A DNA stretch of 64,000 nt from Comamonas koreensis (GTDB lineage: Bacteria; Pseudomonadota; Gammaproteobacteria; Burkholderiales; Burkholderiaceae_C): NCBI RefSeq assembly GCF_014076495.1, contig NZ_CP043575.1:4340001-4404000 (forward strand), in the 5' to 3' direction. Below, piece by piece: positions 1 through 8,610 of the stretch. The notes beneath the pieces are model-generated. The model was not told the origin of the DNA, searched no databases, and worked only from the letters and a program-made list of their open reading frames with translations. Made by a program: the position numbers and the translations under genes. The first letter of the stretch is position 1. Each line of letters starts with the position of its first letter.

Positions 1-542
1 TGGACCTGCTGGCCGAGCAAGGCCAGCGGCCGGACGCTGTGCTGCTGAGCCAGGAGCGCTTCAAGACCGGCGCCAGCACCGCCACCTCAGCGCTGGTGCT
101 TGATGGCTCACCCAATGCCGCTGTCAAATACGCCAAATGCTGCCGCCCCGTGCCGGGCGACCCGATTGCCGCCCACCTGGACCGCAATGCCGGCCTCGTG
201 GTGCACAACGCCCAGTGCGCCGTCTGCAAGCGACTGCTGGCCAAGGATGCCGAGCATTTTGTCGATGTGGAATGGGCCGATGAGCCCGCCAGCGAGTTCG
301 ACACCGGCGTCGTCGTCACCATCAACAATGGCAAGGGAGTGTTGGGCAAGATTGCCGCCGAGATTGCCGCCATGGGCTCGGACATCACCCACATCACGAT
401 GGATGACGAAGTGGCGATGGACACGATGGCGCTGCGCTTTGTGCTGACCGTCAAGGACCGTGCCCAGGTTGAGCTGCTGCTGCGCCAGCTGGTCAAGCTG
501 CCCTATGTGCTGCGTGCGCACCGGGTGCTGCCCGTCGCCTGA
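1..542 (+). CDS. spoT: SpoT/RelA-type bifunctional (p)ppGpp synthetase/hydrolase, C-terminal part
   Basis: Only the last ~179 codons are in the window; the gene is open at the left edge in the frame of position 3. The fragment holds the Cys-rich conserved region (residues around AKCCRPVPGD) followed by a C-terminal ACT domain (TGVVVTINNGKGVLGKIAAEIAA, quoted here only as its first part TGVVVTINN). These regulatory domains of long RSH enzymes control the balance between synthesis and hydrolysis of the stringent-response alarmone in the cytoplasm. In betaproteobacteria both a RelA and a SpoT exist, and the catalytic domains that would separate them lie outside the window. SpoT is preferred because the Cys-rich motif and ACT domain match that class and greB is nearby. 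A strong terminator follows. Confidence 0.85.
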   Translation, partial: DLLAEQGQRPDAVLLSQERFKTGASTATSALVLDGSPNAAVKYAKCCRPVPGDPIAAHLDRNAGLVVHNAQCAVCKRLLAKDAEHFVDVEWADEPASEFDTGVVVTINNGKGVLGKIAAEIAAMGSDITHITMDDEVAMDTMALRFVLTVKDRAQVELLLRQLVKLPYVLRAHRVLPVA

Positions 543-581
543 GCTCCTCCCGATAGCGATCGGGACAGCCCCCCAACAACA

Positions 582-606
582 GCGCGCCTTAAAGGCGCGC
601 TTGTAT
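582..606 (+). terminator. Rho-independent terminator after spoT
   Basis: A perfect GC-rich stem (582-590 with 592-600, effective loop TTAAA) follows the spoT stop by 40 bases and is followed by a T-rich stretch. It lies between the convergent spoT and greB genes and could also serve greB from the other side. Confidence 0.7.
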
Positions 607-623
607 TTTGAGAACGGGCTATT

Positions 624-1184
624 TCAAGAGGTCCCCGGCTCCGGGTACTGCACACCCAGCACCTCCAAAACCCGCATCCCGCCGGGCGTGGGCAGCTGCA
701 CCTCATCGCCAATGCGGGCCTTGAGCAGCGCCCGCGCAATCGGGGCCACCCAGCTGACCTGGCCCCGGCTGGCATCGGCCTCGTCGATGCCCATGATGGT
801 GATCGACTCCTCGCTGCCATGCTGGTCGCAGTAGTGCACCGTCGCCCCAAAATACACCTGGTCGCTGCCGTGGTGCACCCCCGGGTCCACCACCTCGGCC
901 GCCTCCATGCGCTTGGTCAGAAAGCGGATACGCCGGTCAATCTCGCGCAAGCGCTTCTTGCCATACAGGTAGTCGCCGTTTTCCGAGCGGTCGCCATTGC
1001 TCGCCGCCCAGTGCACCACCTCCACCACCTTGGGCCGCTCATCATCGATCAGTTGCAGCAGCTCCTGCTCGAGCGCGCGGTAGCCCCCGGGCGTGATGTA
1101 GTTCTTGCCGCCAGCAATCTTGGGCAGCTGCGGCAGGTCATCATCGTCGTCGTTGTCTGTCTCTTTGGTAAAGGCCTTGTTCAT
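624..1184 (-). CDS. greB: Transcription elongation factor GreB
   Basis: A 186-residue protein with the Gre architecture. It has an N-terminal coiled-coil with the acidic tip region (ASNGDRSENGDYLYGKKR) and a C-terminal globular domain (SWVAPIARALL, then GDEVQLPTPGG). Gre factors insert into the secondary channel of RNA polymerase and stimulate cleavage of backtracked RNA. An acidic extension (a run of five Asp after TETDN) precedes the Gre core and is longer than in E. coli GreB. The ATG at 1184 is chosen because the protein then begins MNKAFTKE, as GreB does; 12 more in-frame codons lie upstream but look non-coding. The gene is convergent with spoT. Confidence 0.9.
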   Translation of the reverse strand: MNKAFTKETDNDDDDDLPQLPKIAGGKNYITPGGYRALEQELLQLIDDERPKVVEVVHWAASNGDRSENGDYLYGKKRLREIDRRIRFLTKRMEAAEVVDPGVHHGSDQVYFGATVHYCDQHGSEESITIMGIDEADASRGQVSWVAPIARALLKARIGDEVQLPTPGGMRVLEVLGVQYPEPGTS

Positions 1185-1221
1185 CCTGCTATTTAAACAA
1201 AGATTGGCGAAGGCTCCCACC

Positions 1222-1257
1222 AGAAAGAAAAAAGCCTGCCATCGCCATGGCAGGCTT
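1222..1257 (-). terminator. Terminator of the TetR-Bug-amidase operon
   Basis: An 11-bp perfect stem (1232-1242 with 1247-1257, loop CGCC) is followed on the minus strand by TTTTTTCTTTC. It lies 26 bases past the amidase stop and directly upstream of greB. Confidence 0.85.
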
Positions 1258-1282
1258 GCCGTCTCAGGGGAGGCCGCTTTGC

Positions 1283-2794
1283 TTACACCGCCTGGCCCAC
1301 GTTGGCCTGCGCAGCACCACCCAGCTCTGGCGGGTGGGTGACGATGCTGCGCAGCGCGGGCCGGGGCTGGGCCAGTGCAGCCAGGTCGGGGCGGGGGCGG
1401 GCAAAGTCGCTGTTGTGCAGGCCCAGCTTTTCGACTGCCGCCGCCATCGCCAGCAGGCGCCCGTCCTGGTGCAACGGGCCAATCATCTGCAGGCCAAAAG
1501 GCATGCCCGCCTCGTCACGGCCGCAGGGCAGCGACAGCGCAGGGTTGGTCGCCAAGGTCACCACATAGGTCAGGCTCAGCCATTCGTAGTAGTTGCGCTG
1601 GGTCTTGCCCTCCACCTCCTGCGCATAGAGCTGCTGCCAGGGGAAGGGCGACAGGGGAGTCACCGGTGCCAGCACCAGGTCGTATTGCTCGAATGTGCGC
1701 TGGAACATGCGCTGGATGCGCGTCTGCGCCAGATGCGCCCAGGCCCGGTCGCCCAGGCTGATGCTCGCAGCCATCTCGACATTGGCCCGCACATTCGGGC
1801 CCAGGGTCTCGGGGGCGGTGCGGTAGATATCGGCAAAGGCGGCGACAAAGCTCTCGGCGCGGATGATGTCAAAGCAGCGGTGCGCTTCTTCCAGGTTCCA
1901 GGGCAAGGCGTCCATGCAGGCCACCTCACCGGCCAAGGCCTGCACGCGCTTTGCAAAGGCACGGCGCACCACCGGGTCGACCGCGCAGGTGCCAAAGTCC
2001 TCGGTATAGGCCACGCGCAGGCCGCGCAGGTCCATCTCGGGCACGGGCCAGACGGGCGCATGGCTCACCCCCATGCTCAGCGGATCCATCGGGTGCGGGC
2101 CCATGCTGGCCTGCATCATCAGCGCGGTATCGGCCACATCGCGACCCATGGGGCCGAGCACCGAGATGGCCGACCAGCCCAGCGGCCGGTCGTCATTGGC
2201 GATCAGGCCCGGCGAGGGGCGCAGGCCGACCACGCCGCACAGCGCCGCCGGAATGCGCAGCGAGCCGCCGGTGTCCGAGCCGGTGCACAGCGGAAACATA
2301 TCGGTGGCCAGCGCCGCGGCCGAGCCGCCCGATGATCCCCCGGCATTCAGATCCGGGTTGAAGGGATTGCCCGTAGCGCCCCAGACCGGGTTGCGGCTGT
2401 TGGCACCTGCGCCCATGTCGGGCGTGTTGGTCTTGGCCGTCACGATCGCGCCCTGGCCGCGCAGCCGGGCCACGAACGCATTGTCCTTGCCCGGCACATG
2501 GCCGCGCAGCCGCACATTGCCGCTGGTGGTCAGCAGGCCTTCGGTGGCCTGCAAGTCCTTCACGCCCAAGGGCAGGCCATGCAAGAGCGGCAGCTGGCTG
2601 CGCCGCCCCACCTGCGCTTCGGCCAGTTGGGCGGCAGTACGGGCACGCTCAAAATCGGTGGCGCAGAGCGCATTGACCGCCGGGTTGAGCGCCTGCATGC
2701 GGGCGATGCAGTCATCGAGCAGTTCGACCGGCGAGATCTGCCGGCTCTGGATCAGGCTGCGCAGCTCGACGGCGCTGTGTTCTACCAAACTCAT
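1283..2794 (-). CDS. Amidase (amidase-signature family)
   Basis: 503 residues, the usual size for the amidase-signature family. The Ser-cisSer-Lys triad is visible: Lys79 in GVKD, the glycine/serine-rich segment AGGSSGGSAA with the cis-Ser near 154, and the nucleophile Ser178 in GSDTGGSLR. The family hydrolyses carboxamides to acid plus ammonia in the cytoplasm; the substrate cannot be read from the sequence. The ATG overlaps the stop of the upstream Bug-type receptor gene by four bases (ATGA), so the two are translationally coupled. This suggests the amide or its product is taken up or sensed through that receptor. The long in-frame upstream extension lies inside the receptor gene and was rejected. 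Confidence 0.88.
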   Translation of the reverse strand: MSLVEHSAVELRSLIQSRQISPVELLDDCIARMQALNPAVNALCATDFERARTAAQLAEAQVGRRSQLPLLHGLPLGVKDLQATEGLLTTSGNVRLRGHVPGKDNAFVARLRGQGAIVTAKTNTPDMGAGANSRNPVWGATGNPFNPDLNAGGSSGGSAAALATDMFPLCTGSDTGGSLRIPAALCGVVGLRPSPGLIANDDRPLGWSAISVLGPMGRDVADTALMMQASMGPHPMDPLSMGVSHAPVWPVPEMDLRGLRVAYTEDFGTCAVDPVVRRAFAKRVQALAGEVACMDALPWNLEEAHRCFDIIRAESFVAAFADIYRTAPETLGPNVRANVEMAASISLGDRAWAHLAQTRIQRMFQRTFEQYDLVLAPVTPLSPFPWQQLYAQEVEGKTQRNYYEWLSLTYVVTLATNPALSLPCGRDEAGMPFGLQMIGPLHQDGRLLAMAAAVEKLGLHNSDFARPRPDLAALAQPRPALRSIVTHPPELGGAAQANVGQAV

Positions 2795-3744
2795 TGTGTG
2801 GCCAATCCCAGTTTGTCGATCAAAGGCTTCCAGACAGCGATGTCGCGCTCGGCAAAGCCCAGCACATCGGCAGGTTGGCTGCGCATCAAGGTCACACCCA
2901 TCTTGTCCATGCTGTTGGCATAGACCGGGTCGCTGTAGCACTGGTTGGTCGCGTCGTTCAAGGCCTTGACCACCTCCGGCGGCGTGCCCTTTTTGGCCAC
3001 GACCGCAATCCATGACGGCCGCGCCAGCACGGCCGGCCCACCGGCCTCGGCAATGGTCGGCACATCGGGCAGCACCGCCGAGCGCTGGCCGGCGAAAATC
3101 GCCAGCGGCACGAGCTTGCCGGCCTTGACCTGGGGCGCGGCTGTGTTCAACACCAGAGTCATCGCCTGGATCTGCTGGCCCATCAAGGCCGTCAGGCCCG
3201 CGCTCTTGCCGACAAAGGGCACATGGGTGGCGGGCCAGTGCATCGCATCGGTCAGCGCCGTGGTCAGCAAATGCGCGGGGCTGCCCTTGCCGGGCGAGCC
3301 AAAGTTCAGCCCGCCGGCCTGGGACTTGGCGACCTTCTCCAGGTCGGCGAGTTTGTGGATGCCCGCGCCCGCCGGCACCACCAGCACCAGCGGCGATGAG
3401 CCAATCATCGCGACACCGGCAAAGTCCTTGAGCGGGTCATAGGGCATCTGCTGGTGCACATATGGCGTGATCGTCATCTGCGACATGCCGATGGTCATGG
3501 CAAACGCGCCATCGGCCGGCTGGCCCTTGAGGTAGTTGATGGCCAGGATACCGTTGGCGCCGGGCTTGTTCTGCACCACCACCGGCCGCCCCATCAGCCG
3601 CCCGGTGCATTCGCCCCAGGCGCGGGTCATCGCGTCCGATCCGCTGCCTGGCGGTTGCTGCGCGATCACCTGCAGCGGGGTCTGGGCGGCGGCGCCAAGG
3701 GCCCAGGCCGACAGGCCACAGGCAAGAAGGGTTGCTCTGATCAA
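2791..3744 (-). CDS. Tripartite tricarboxylate transporter (Bug/TctC) substrate-binding protein
   Basis: 317 residues with a cleavable signal peptide (MIRATLLACGLSAWALGAAA) and the Bug-family core: RPVVVQNKPGANG near residues 54-66 and YDPLKDFAGVAMIG near 102-115. These periplasmic proteins bind small organic acids or amides, and many act as orphan receptors without transport genes, as here. The start is TTG, supported by a Shine-Dalgarno GAGGTGA a few bases upstream and by TTGA overlap with the TetR stop. It sits in one operon with the TetR regulator upstream and the amidase downstream, so it probably binds the amidase substrate or a related compound. Confidence 0.88.
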   Translation of the reverse strand: MIRATLLACGLSAWALGAAAQTPLQVIAQQPPGSGSDAMTRAWGECTGRLMGRPVVVQNKPGANGILAINYLKGQPADGAFAMTIGMSQMTITPYVHQQMPYDPLKDFAGVAMIGSSPLVLVVPAGAGIHKLADLEKVAKSQAGGLNFGSPGKGSPAHLLTTALTDAMHWPATHVPFVGKSAGLTALMGQQIQAMTLVLNTAAPQVKAGKLVPLAIFAGQRSAVLPDVPTIAEAGGPAVLARPSWIAVVAKKGTPPEVVKALNDATNQCYSDPVYANSMDKMGVTLMRSQPADVLGFAERDIAVWKPLIDKLGLATQ

Positions 3745-4340
3745 GGGGTCACCTCGCTGGAAAAAGATTGAAGAAGGACAGACAGCTGCTGCAGTTGCTG
3801 CTCAATCGCAGCCGGGCTGGAGAACGGCGCGAGCACGCCCAGGCCGCGCAGGCAGGACAGCACCAGCTGAAAGCGCGCTTCAGCGGCGGGCCCACCGGCC
3901 CATTCGGGAAAGCTGCGCAGCATGCGCAGCAGCAGCTTGTCGTTGATCGGGGCGCGTGCGGCCTGGATATGCGCCACCATCGCGGCGTCGGCACGCACCG
4001 CCAGGTAGGCCTCCCAGGCCACCGCAAAGCGGGGCTGGCCATACAGCCGCCGCCAGGCCTGTTGCACAAAGTGGTCGGCGCGCCGCTGCAGAGGCCAGTG
4101 CGGCGCTGGCCAGAAACTGTCGTCGGTGTCGATCTGCTGCACCAACCGCTCAATGATCTGCAGCATCAGCGCGGCCTTGGACGGGAAATGGTGCTGCACC
4201 GCTCCGGTCGTCATGCCCGCGATACGGGCCACCTCATGCATCGACAAGCTCGCAAGCCCCTTGGCTTGCATCACTTCGAGCGCAGCATCCATCAGCCGCT
4301 CACGCGTCTGTTCACTTTTGATCTGATGCAGGTTGGGCAC
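3741..4340 (-). CDS. TetR-family transcriptional regulator
   Basis: 199 residues. The N-terminal TetR helix-turn-helix is clear (RLMDAALEVMQAKGLASLSM, then IAGMTTGAVQHHFPSKAAL, about residues 15-60), followed by an all-helical ligand-binding domain. The start is GTG at 4340 with an AGGAGA ribosome site. It is the first gene of the operon with the Bug receptor and amidase and is overlapped by the receptor start. A perfect inverted repeat lies 20 bases upstream (4361-4380), so autorepression relieved by a small ligand is likely. The ligand is unknown. Confidence 0.87.
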   Translation of the reverse strand: MPNLHQIKSEQTRERLMDAALEVMQAKGLASLSMHEVARIAGMTTGAVQHHFPSKAALMLQIIERLVQQIDTDDSFWPAPHWPLQRRADHFVQQAWRRLYGQPRFAVAWEAYLAVRADAAMVAHIQAARAPINDKLLLRMLRSFPEWAGGPAAEARFQLVLSCLRGLGVLAPFSSPAAIEQQLQQLSVLLQSFSSEVTP

Positions 4341-4360
4341 AACAGGGGGGTCTCCTGAAA

Positions 4361-4380
4361 TACATTATGCGTGTAATGTA
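4361..4380. promoter_or_regulatory. Likely operator of the TetR regulator
   Basis: Perfect inverted repeat TACATTA-N6-TAATGTA, 20 bp, directly upstream of the tetR-type gene. Size, symmetry and position fit a TetR dimer site. Binding by this regulator is inferred. Confidence 0.65.
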
Positions 4381-4519
4381 ATTTGGCAGACATCCGGGTT
4401 TGGCCTAGGAGAGAGACGCCAAGTCTGCGGTCTATCCGCGCTGCATCAAAGGGATGAGGCCCCTCTTCCTCCTTGTCAAAATGCGCAGTGATTGCCGCTT
4501 GCCCAACAGCGAACCGGCC
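4381..4519. other. Intergenic stretch, no gene recognised
   Basis: 139 bases between the operator of the TetR operon and the stop of the small SOS-box gene. No convincing ORF, RNA or terminator was seen. The TetR-operon promoter must lie in its left part. Confidence 0.5.
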
Positions 4520-4717
4520 TCAAAAAAGATTCGCAAGCACCGCCAGCTCGGCCAGAAACGCCTGCATCTGAGGGCTGGCCTCTTCACCCGGCGCCAGCAA
4601 GCCATGCTTGTGCGCCAGTTGCCGAAACACCGACGCGGCGGCCAGCTGCGGCAACGCGGCAGCACCGTCTCCCTCCTCCCAGGCATCGCTCAGGTTGTCA
4701 TGGGCTACTTCAATCAT
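4520..4717 (-). CDS. Small hypothetical protein below a LexA-like box
   Basis: 65 residues, acidic and mostly helical (MIEVAHDNLSDAWEEGDG at the start, VLANLF at the end), with no signal peptide or membrane segment. The ATG at 4717 is preceded by a good Shine-Dalgarno (AGAGGAG); the open frame upstream has none. A canonical SOS box CTGT-N8-ACAG lies 96 bp upstream, which suggests DNA-damage control. The product was not recognised. Its size would suit an SOS-induced inhibitor or modulator such as SulA-like proteins, but there is no sequence similarity to support that. Confidence 0.6.
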   Translation of the reverse strand: MIEVAHDNLSDAWEEGDGAAALPQLAAASVFRQLAHKHGLLAPGEEASPQMQAFLAELAVLANLF

Positions 4718-4812
4718 GCGAACTCCTCTCTTCTTGTGGGCAGCCAACGCAGAGCTTCGTTTACAGCTGCTGCCGGATGGCGACATCAAGCCTAGCCAGT
4801 TTATCGAAAATG

Positions 4813-4828
4813 CTGTATGAATATACAG
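4813..4828. promoter_or_regulatory. LexA (SOS) box
   Basis: CTGT-ATGAATAT-ACAG matches the E. coli-type LexA consensus CTGT(AT)4ACAG in all eight conserved bases, with a mostly AT spacer. It sits between the divergent small gene (4717, minus) and the surface-protein gene (4955, plus). The small gene is nearer and is the more likely target. Confidence 0.6.
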
Positions 4829-4954
4829 TATTTTTATATCGCCATCGAAGGCACTAGGGTGAGCTCTATCACCACTTTCAGGGATTGACACCGTCTTGCA
4901 CACATCGCACATTTAAATGTCAACATATGTAAAAAGCTTATGAAGGTGTACTAA

Positions 4955-6823
4955 ATGGCCGTGAACCAGTTTTTAAGTGCGGGAGCGTTTGCAGCATTGG
5001 TTTCCATAGGGGTGCACCACAGTGCACATGCTCAGGCGTTTACAGAAGCTTTTAACGACATCAACACCCTGGCTAGTGGCGGATGGGTAATGAGCAATGC
5101 CAGCGTGGGTGTCGGGTCCACCGGCTGGTTTCAAGGCAATCCGCCCACTGCAGGTGGTCCTTTTGACGCACAAAGCGGCGCGGCCAATGCGTACATCGGG
5201 GCCAATTACAACAACACTGGCAGTGTCGGAACGATCAGCAATTGGCTGCTCATGCCTGATCGAACCATACGCAACGGCGATGTGCTGACTTTTTATACAA
5301 GAAAGCCCTCCCCGGACACCTACGCCGATCGCCTGGAAGTGCGCCTCAGCACGAATGGGGCCAGCACAAATGTCGGCAGCGGCACTGGCGTAGGTGATTT
5401 CACGACGCTGCTGATGAGTGTCAACCCTGGCCTCACCTTGGGGGTCTATCCAACCACCTGGACGCAGTACTCCGTCACCGTTTCGGGCCTGCCAGCCCCC
5501 ACGTCCTCACGCATGGCCTTCCGTTATTTCGTCACCAGTGGCGGTTTGTCCGGAACGAACTCTGACTACATCGGCATCGACACTGTGAGCTATACGCCCT
5601 ATGTATGCCCTTCTGTCGTGCTGACGCCTGCGGGCGCCCTTGCTGGAGGCAGCGTGGGCCAAAGCTACAGCACCACACTCAGCCAGAGTGGCGCGCTGGG
5701 CGCTCCAAACTTCGCCGTCACCTCGGGGGCACTGCCACCAGGTTTGACGTTGTCGAGCAGCGGCGCCATTTCCGGCACCCCCACAGCCTCCGGAGCCGCC
5801 AACTTCACGGTCACGGCGAACGATGCGAGCGGTTGTTCGGGAGCCCAGCCCTATTCCATCTCTGTGGAACAGGGATTGCAATCCATCAGCTTCCCATCGC
5901 AAAGCCCTGCCAGCCAGCTGTACACACCCGGGGGCAGCTTCTCGATCAATCCTCAGGCAAGTGCAAGCTCCTTCCTGCCCGTGAACTATGACAGCAGCAC
6001 GCCAGCGGTCTGTACGGTGGCAGGCACCAATGTCTTCATCAACAGTGGCGGCATCTGCACACTCGTCGCACAACAAGCTGGAGATGTGAACTACAAAGCT
6101 GCGCCGTCCCAGGCTCAGAACGTCACCATTGACAAGGCAGCGCAGACCATCAGCTTCAGCTCGTTCATCCCCGCCAATGCCAAGGTAGGCGGCAGCTATA
6201 CCGTTTCAGCCGATGGTGGCGCCTCTGGCAACGCCGTTAGCTTCTCGATCGACAGCGGCAGCCTGTCAGTCTGCAGCATCAGCGGCAACCTGGTCTCCTT
6301 CAATGGCGCCGGCAACTGCAGCATCAAAGCGAACCAACTGGGCAACGCCAACTACAGCGACGCTCCCCAGGTGCAACAGACGGTCGCTGTCGCTCAAGGT
6401 GGATCGGGCATCAGCATCAGCTCCAGCCAAAACCCTTCACAGCCAGGTCAGAGCGTGACGTTCACCGTATCGGTGACGTTTGATCCCAACAAGACCGCTG
6501 CTCTGCAGGCAAAAGCAGCGCCAGTGCCCACGGGAACGGTCGAGATCCTGGACGGCTCCACATCGCTGGGGAGTGCTGCACTCGTCAATGGCACGGCCAC
6601 CATCACTGCCGTACTGCCTGCTACTGCGGGAGCGCACAGCCTCGTTGCCAGTTACAGCGGCGATGCCAACTACCCCGCACTCCAGAGCGAAGCCTTTGTC
6701 CAATCCGTTGTGGCAGCAGTGCCCACGGCGGTGCCTACGCTATCCGCATGGGCCGCACTCAGTTTGTCCGCCCTTCTGGCACTTGTCGGACTCACTGCAG
6801 TTCGCAGACGCCCTGGCGCATAA
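4955..6823 (+). CDS. Secreted Ig-like protein with IPTL-CTERM-type sorting tail
   Basis: 622 residues. It has an N-terminal signal peptide (ending near SAHAQA), then a choice-of-anchor-J-like domain (about 28-210). A putative Ig (He_PIG) domain follows with the hallmark GALPPGLTLSSSGAISGTP (about 225-305), then two MBG-like repeats (SISFPSQSPASQLYTPGG and TISFSSFIPANAKVGGSY), then a Big_3_5-type Ig domain ending GDANYP. The C-terminus is VPTLSAWAALSLSALLALVGL followed by RRRPGA: a short motif, a hydrophobic helix and a basic end, as in IPTL-CTERM proteins. The protein is expected at the cell surface; its ligand is unknown. It has Cys pairs and little Lys. It is one of four such genes in the window. 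Confidence 0.85.
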   Translation: MAVNQFLSAGAFAALVSIGVHHSAHAQAFTEAFNDINTLASGGWVMSNASVGVGSTGWFQGNPPTAGGPFDAQSGAANAYIGANYNNTGSVGTISNWLLMPDRTIRNGDVLTFYTRKPSPDTYADRLEVRLSTNGASTNVGSGTGVGDFTTLLMSVNPGLTLGVYPTTWTQYSVTVSGLPAPTSSRMAFRYFVTSGGLSGTNSDYIGIDTVSYTPYVCPSVVLTPAGALAGGSVGQSYSTTLSQSGALGAPNFAVTSGALPPGLTLSSSGAISGTPTASGAANFTVTANDASGCSGAQPYSISVEQGLQSISFPSQSPASQLYTPGGSFSINPQASASSFLPVNYDSSTPAVCTVAGTNVFINSGGICTLVAQQAGDVNYKAAPSQAQNVTIDKAAQTISFSSFIPANAKVGGSYTVSADGGASGNAVSFSIDSGSLSVCSISGNLVSFNGAGNCSIKANQLGNANYSDAPQVQQTVAVAQGGSGISISSSQNPSQPGQSVTFTVSVTFDPNKTAALQAKAAPVPTGTVEILDGSTSLGSAALVNGTATITAVLPATAGAHSLVASYSGDANYPALQSEAFVQSVVAAVPTAVPTLSAWAALSLSALLALVGLTAVRRRPGA

Positions 6824-6826
6824 GCG

Positions 6827-6857
6827 CAGCAAGCCACCCCAACGGGGTGGCTTGCTG
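6827..6857 (+). terminator. Strong stem-loop after the first surface-protein gene
   Basis: A 14-bp perfect stem (6827-6840 with 6844-6857, loop AAC) begins 3 bases after the stop codon. The T-tract is poor, so it could be a terminator or an mRNA-stabilising hairpin before the next surface gene. Confidence 0.65.
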
Positions 6858-6909
6858 CCATCTCTTCACCACTTCGACCACCACCGACCATTTTGACCAG
6901 GCCCTTGCC

Positions 6910-8457
6910 ATGCACACATCCCTTCACATATTGCGGCGCGCATCGCTTTTTCTCATCGCACTTTTATGTACTGCGCTTGCCCATGCAGCCACACTGACGA
7001 CCACGTATAACGCAGGCAATAACCATCGAGGCAATATGTTCGATGTCATGGCCAACCAGGCCATTGCCATTACGCAGTTTGATATGTCGCCGATGGGAAA
7101 TACGGATTATGAAATCTACTACAGGATCGGCACCTGGGTAGGCCATGCCAATTCGCCTGCTGACTGGACCTTGCTGCAAACAGGACCGGTATCGGCAAAT
7201 GTGTCAGGTACAGGTGTACCGGTAGCACTGGACACCCCTTTAAGCCTGCTTGCCAATCAGACATATGCGTTCTATATCACCTCCACATCAACCGAAGTCA
7301 GCTTGAACTACAGCGATGGCAGCAATGTGGGAGCGCTTTTTGCTTCAGACAGTGTGTTGTCATTTTTCGAGGGAGGCGGTATGGAATACCCCTTTACCAA
7401 CAACACGGGAGCGGTATACCAACCTCGGGTCTGGAACGGTGCCATCCACTACGAAGTCGTGGGCCCCGCCAGCCGCCTTGCCGTCAAAACACCTGCCACC
7501 GCAACCCAAGGCACGGCGCTCGATTTCAGCGTGACCGCCGTCGATGCCGCAGGTTACCAAGTGCCGAGCTATACCGGTACGGTGCAATTTTCCAGCTCGG
7601 ATGCAGCTGCGACGCTGCCCGCCAGTGCAACACTGGTGAATGGCCAGAGCACATTCTCGGCAACATTCCTCACCACAGGTACACAAACTATCGTAGCTAC
7701 AGATACAGTCGTCCCCGGCATCGTCGGCACATCCAACAATACGCTTGTTGCAGCAGCGCCGGTTCCTGATGCCCCGACCATCACTTCGGCCGTTGCAGGC
7801 AATGCAGAGGTAGAGCTGAGCTGGTCCGTACCTGCAGACAATGGTTCGGCCATCACGGAATATGTTGTGACGGGTCTGCCCCAGGGCAGCTGCACATCGG
7901 TGTCGACAAGCTGCCTGATCACCGGTCTGACCAACGGCACCCCCTACACCTTTACGGTGGTGGCCAAGAATCTGGGCGGCGGCAGCGCCGCCTCAGCTGC
8001 AAGCGTTGCCGTCATCCCCAGCGCAGATTTGCTCTTTTCTGGCGCCGGTCCCACCATTACTTTGCCCCAAGGCGCCATAGGCCAGAACTACAACGCACCG
8101 ATACAAGTCAGTGGTGGCTTGCTCCCCTACAGCTTTGCACTCAGCGGTAACCTGCCTGCAGGCCTCAGTCTCAACACCAATACCGGCGTGATCAGCGGAA
8201 CGCCCACTACGGTGCAGACGGAAGAGTTCAGCATCACGGTCACGGACAGCGTAAGCGCGCAACAGTCCTTTGATAAGGCGGCGGCTGTCCATACCGCAAC
8301 GCAGAGCTTCAGCATTACCATCACGGCAGCGCCCGTGGCGTCAACGCCGACGCCTGTTCCTGGCCTGGGCACCTGGGGTCTTCTGGCGCTGTCGGCCTTG
8401 CTGGCACTGCTGGGCATGGCGCGGGGCCGTGGTCGGTTCAAGGCCTGGTCGCTATAA
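6910..8457 (+). CDS. Secreted fibronectin-III/Ig protein with IPTL-CTERM-like tail
   Basis: 515 residues. Signal peptide MHTSLHILRRASLFLIALLC, ending near ALAHAA. The N-terminal ~200-residue domain was not recognised (ends near YEVVGPASRL). A Big-like segment follows (SRLAVKTPATATQGTALDF), then a fibronectin type III domain (PDAPTITSAVAGNAEVELSW, about 283-370) and a He_PIG domain (LPAGLSLNTNTGVISGTPTT). The C-terminus PVPGLGTWGLLALSALLALL plus GMARGRGRFK is a variant of the IPTL-CTERM signal. It lies 86 bases after the first surface gene and in the same direction. The start at 6910 gives a proper signal peptide; the longer in-frame start lies inside the previous gene. Confidence 0.83.
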   Translation: MHTSLHILRRASLFLIALLCTALAHAATLTTTYNAGNNHRGNMFDVMANQAIAITQFDMSPMGNTDYEIYYRIGTWVGHANSPADWTLLQTGPVSANVSGTGVPVALDTPLSLLANQTYAFYITSTSTEVSLNYSDGSNVGALFASDSVLSFFEGGGMEYPFTNNTGAVYQPRVWNGAIHYEVVGPASRLAVKTPATATQGTALDFSVTAVDAAGYQVPSYTGTVQFSSSDAAATLPASATLVNGQSTFSATFLTTGTQTIVATDTVVPGIVGTSNNTLVAAAPVPDAPTITSAVAGNAEVELSWSVPADNGSAITEYVVTGLPQGSCTSVSTSCLITGLTNGTPYTFTVVAKNLGGGSAASAASVAVIPSADLLFSGAGPTITLPQGAIGQNYNAPIQVSGGLLPYSFALSGNLPAGLSLNTNTGVISGTPTTVQTEEFSITVTDSVSAQQSFDKAAAVHTATQSFSITITAAPVASTPTPVPGLGTWGLLALSALLALLGMARGRGRFKAWSL

Positions 8458-8542
8458 GCGGTCCATAAGGTCTGAAGATTGGGCGTCGCCTCAGCGCTCC
8501 AGACCAGCGCAAACTGCGCGCCATCAAAATTCTCAGCATGCC

Positions 8543-8571
8543 GGGAATAATCCCGGCAGGCCATCCGTCTA
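8543..8571 (+). promoter_or_regulatory. ECF-type promoter upstream of the sigma-factor operon
   Basis: GGGAATAA (8543-8550) and CGTCTA (8566-8571) with a 15-base spacer resemble the -35/-10 elements used by many ECF sigma factors. The -35 element lies inside a perfect hairpin (TGCCGGGA, loop ATAA, TCCCGGCA, 8539-8558). The position 30-40 bases before the first gene suggests autoregulation by the sigma factor encoded downstream. This is inferred by eye. Confidence 0.5.
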
Positions 8572-8610
8572 CAGAGGTGTTCCTCCACCCAACCTTGAAA
8601 GATGGTCACC

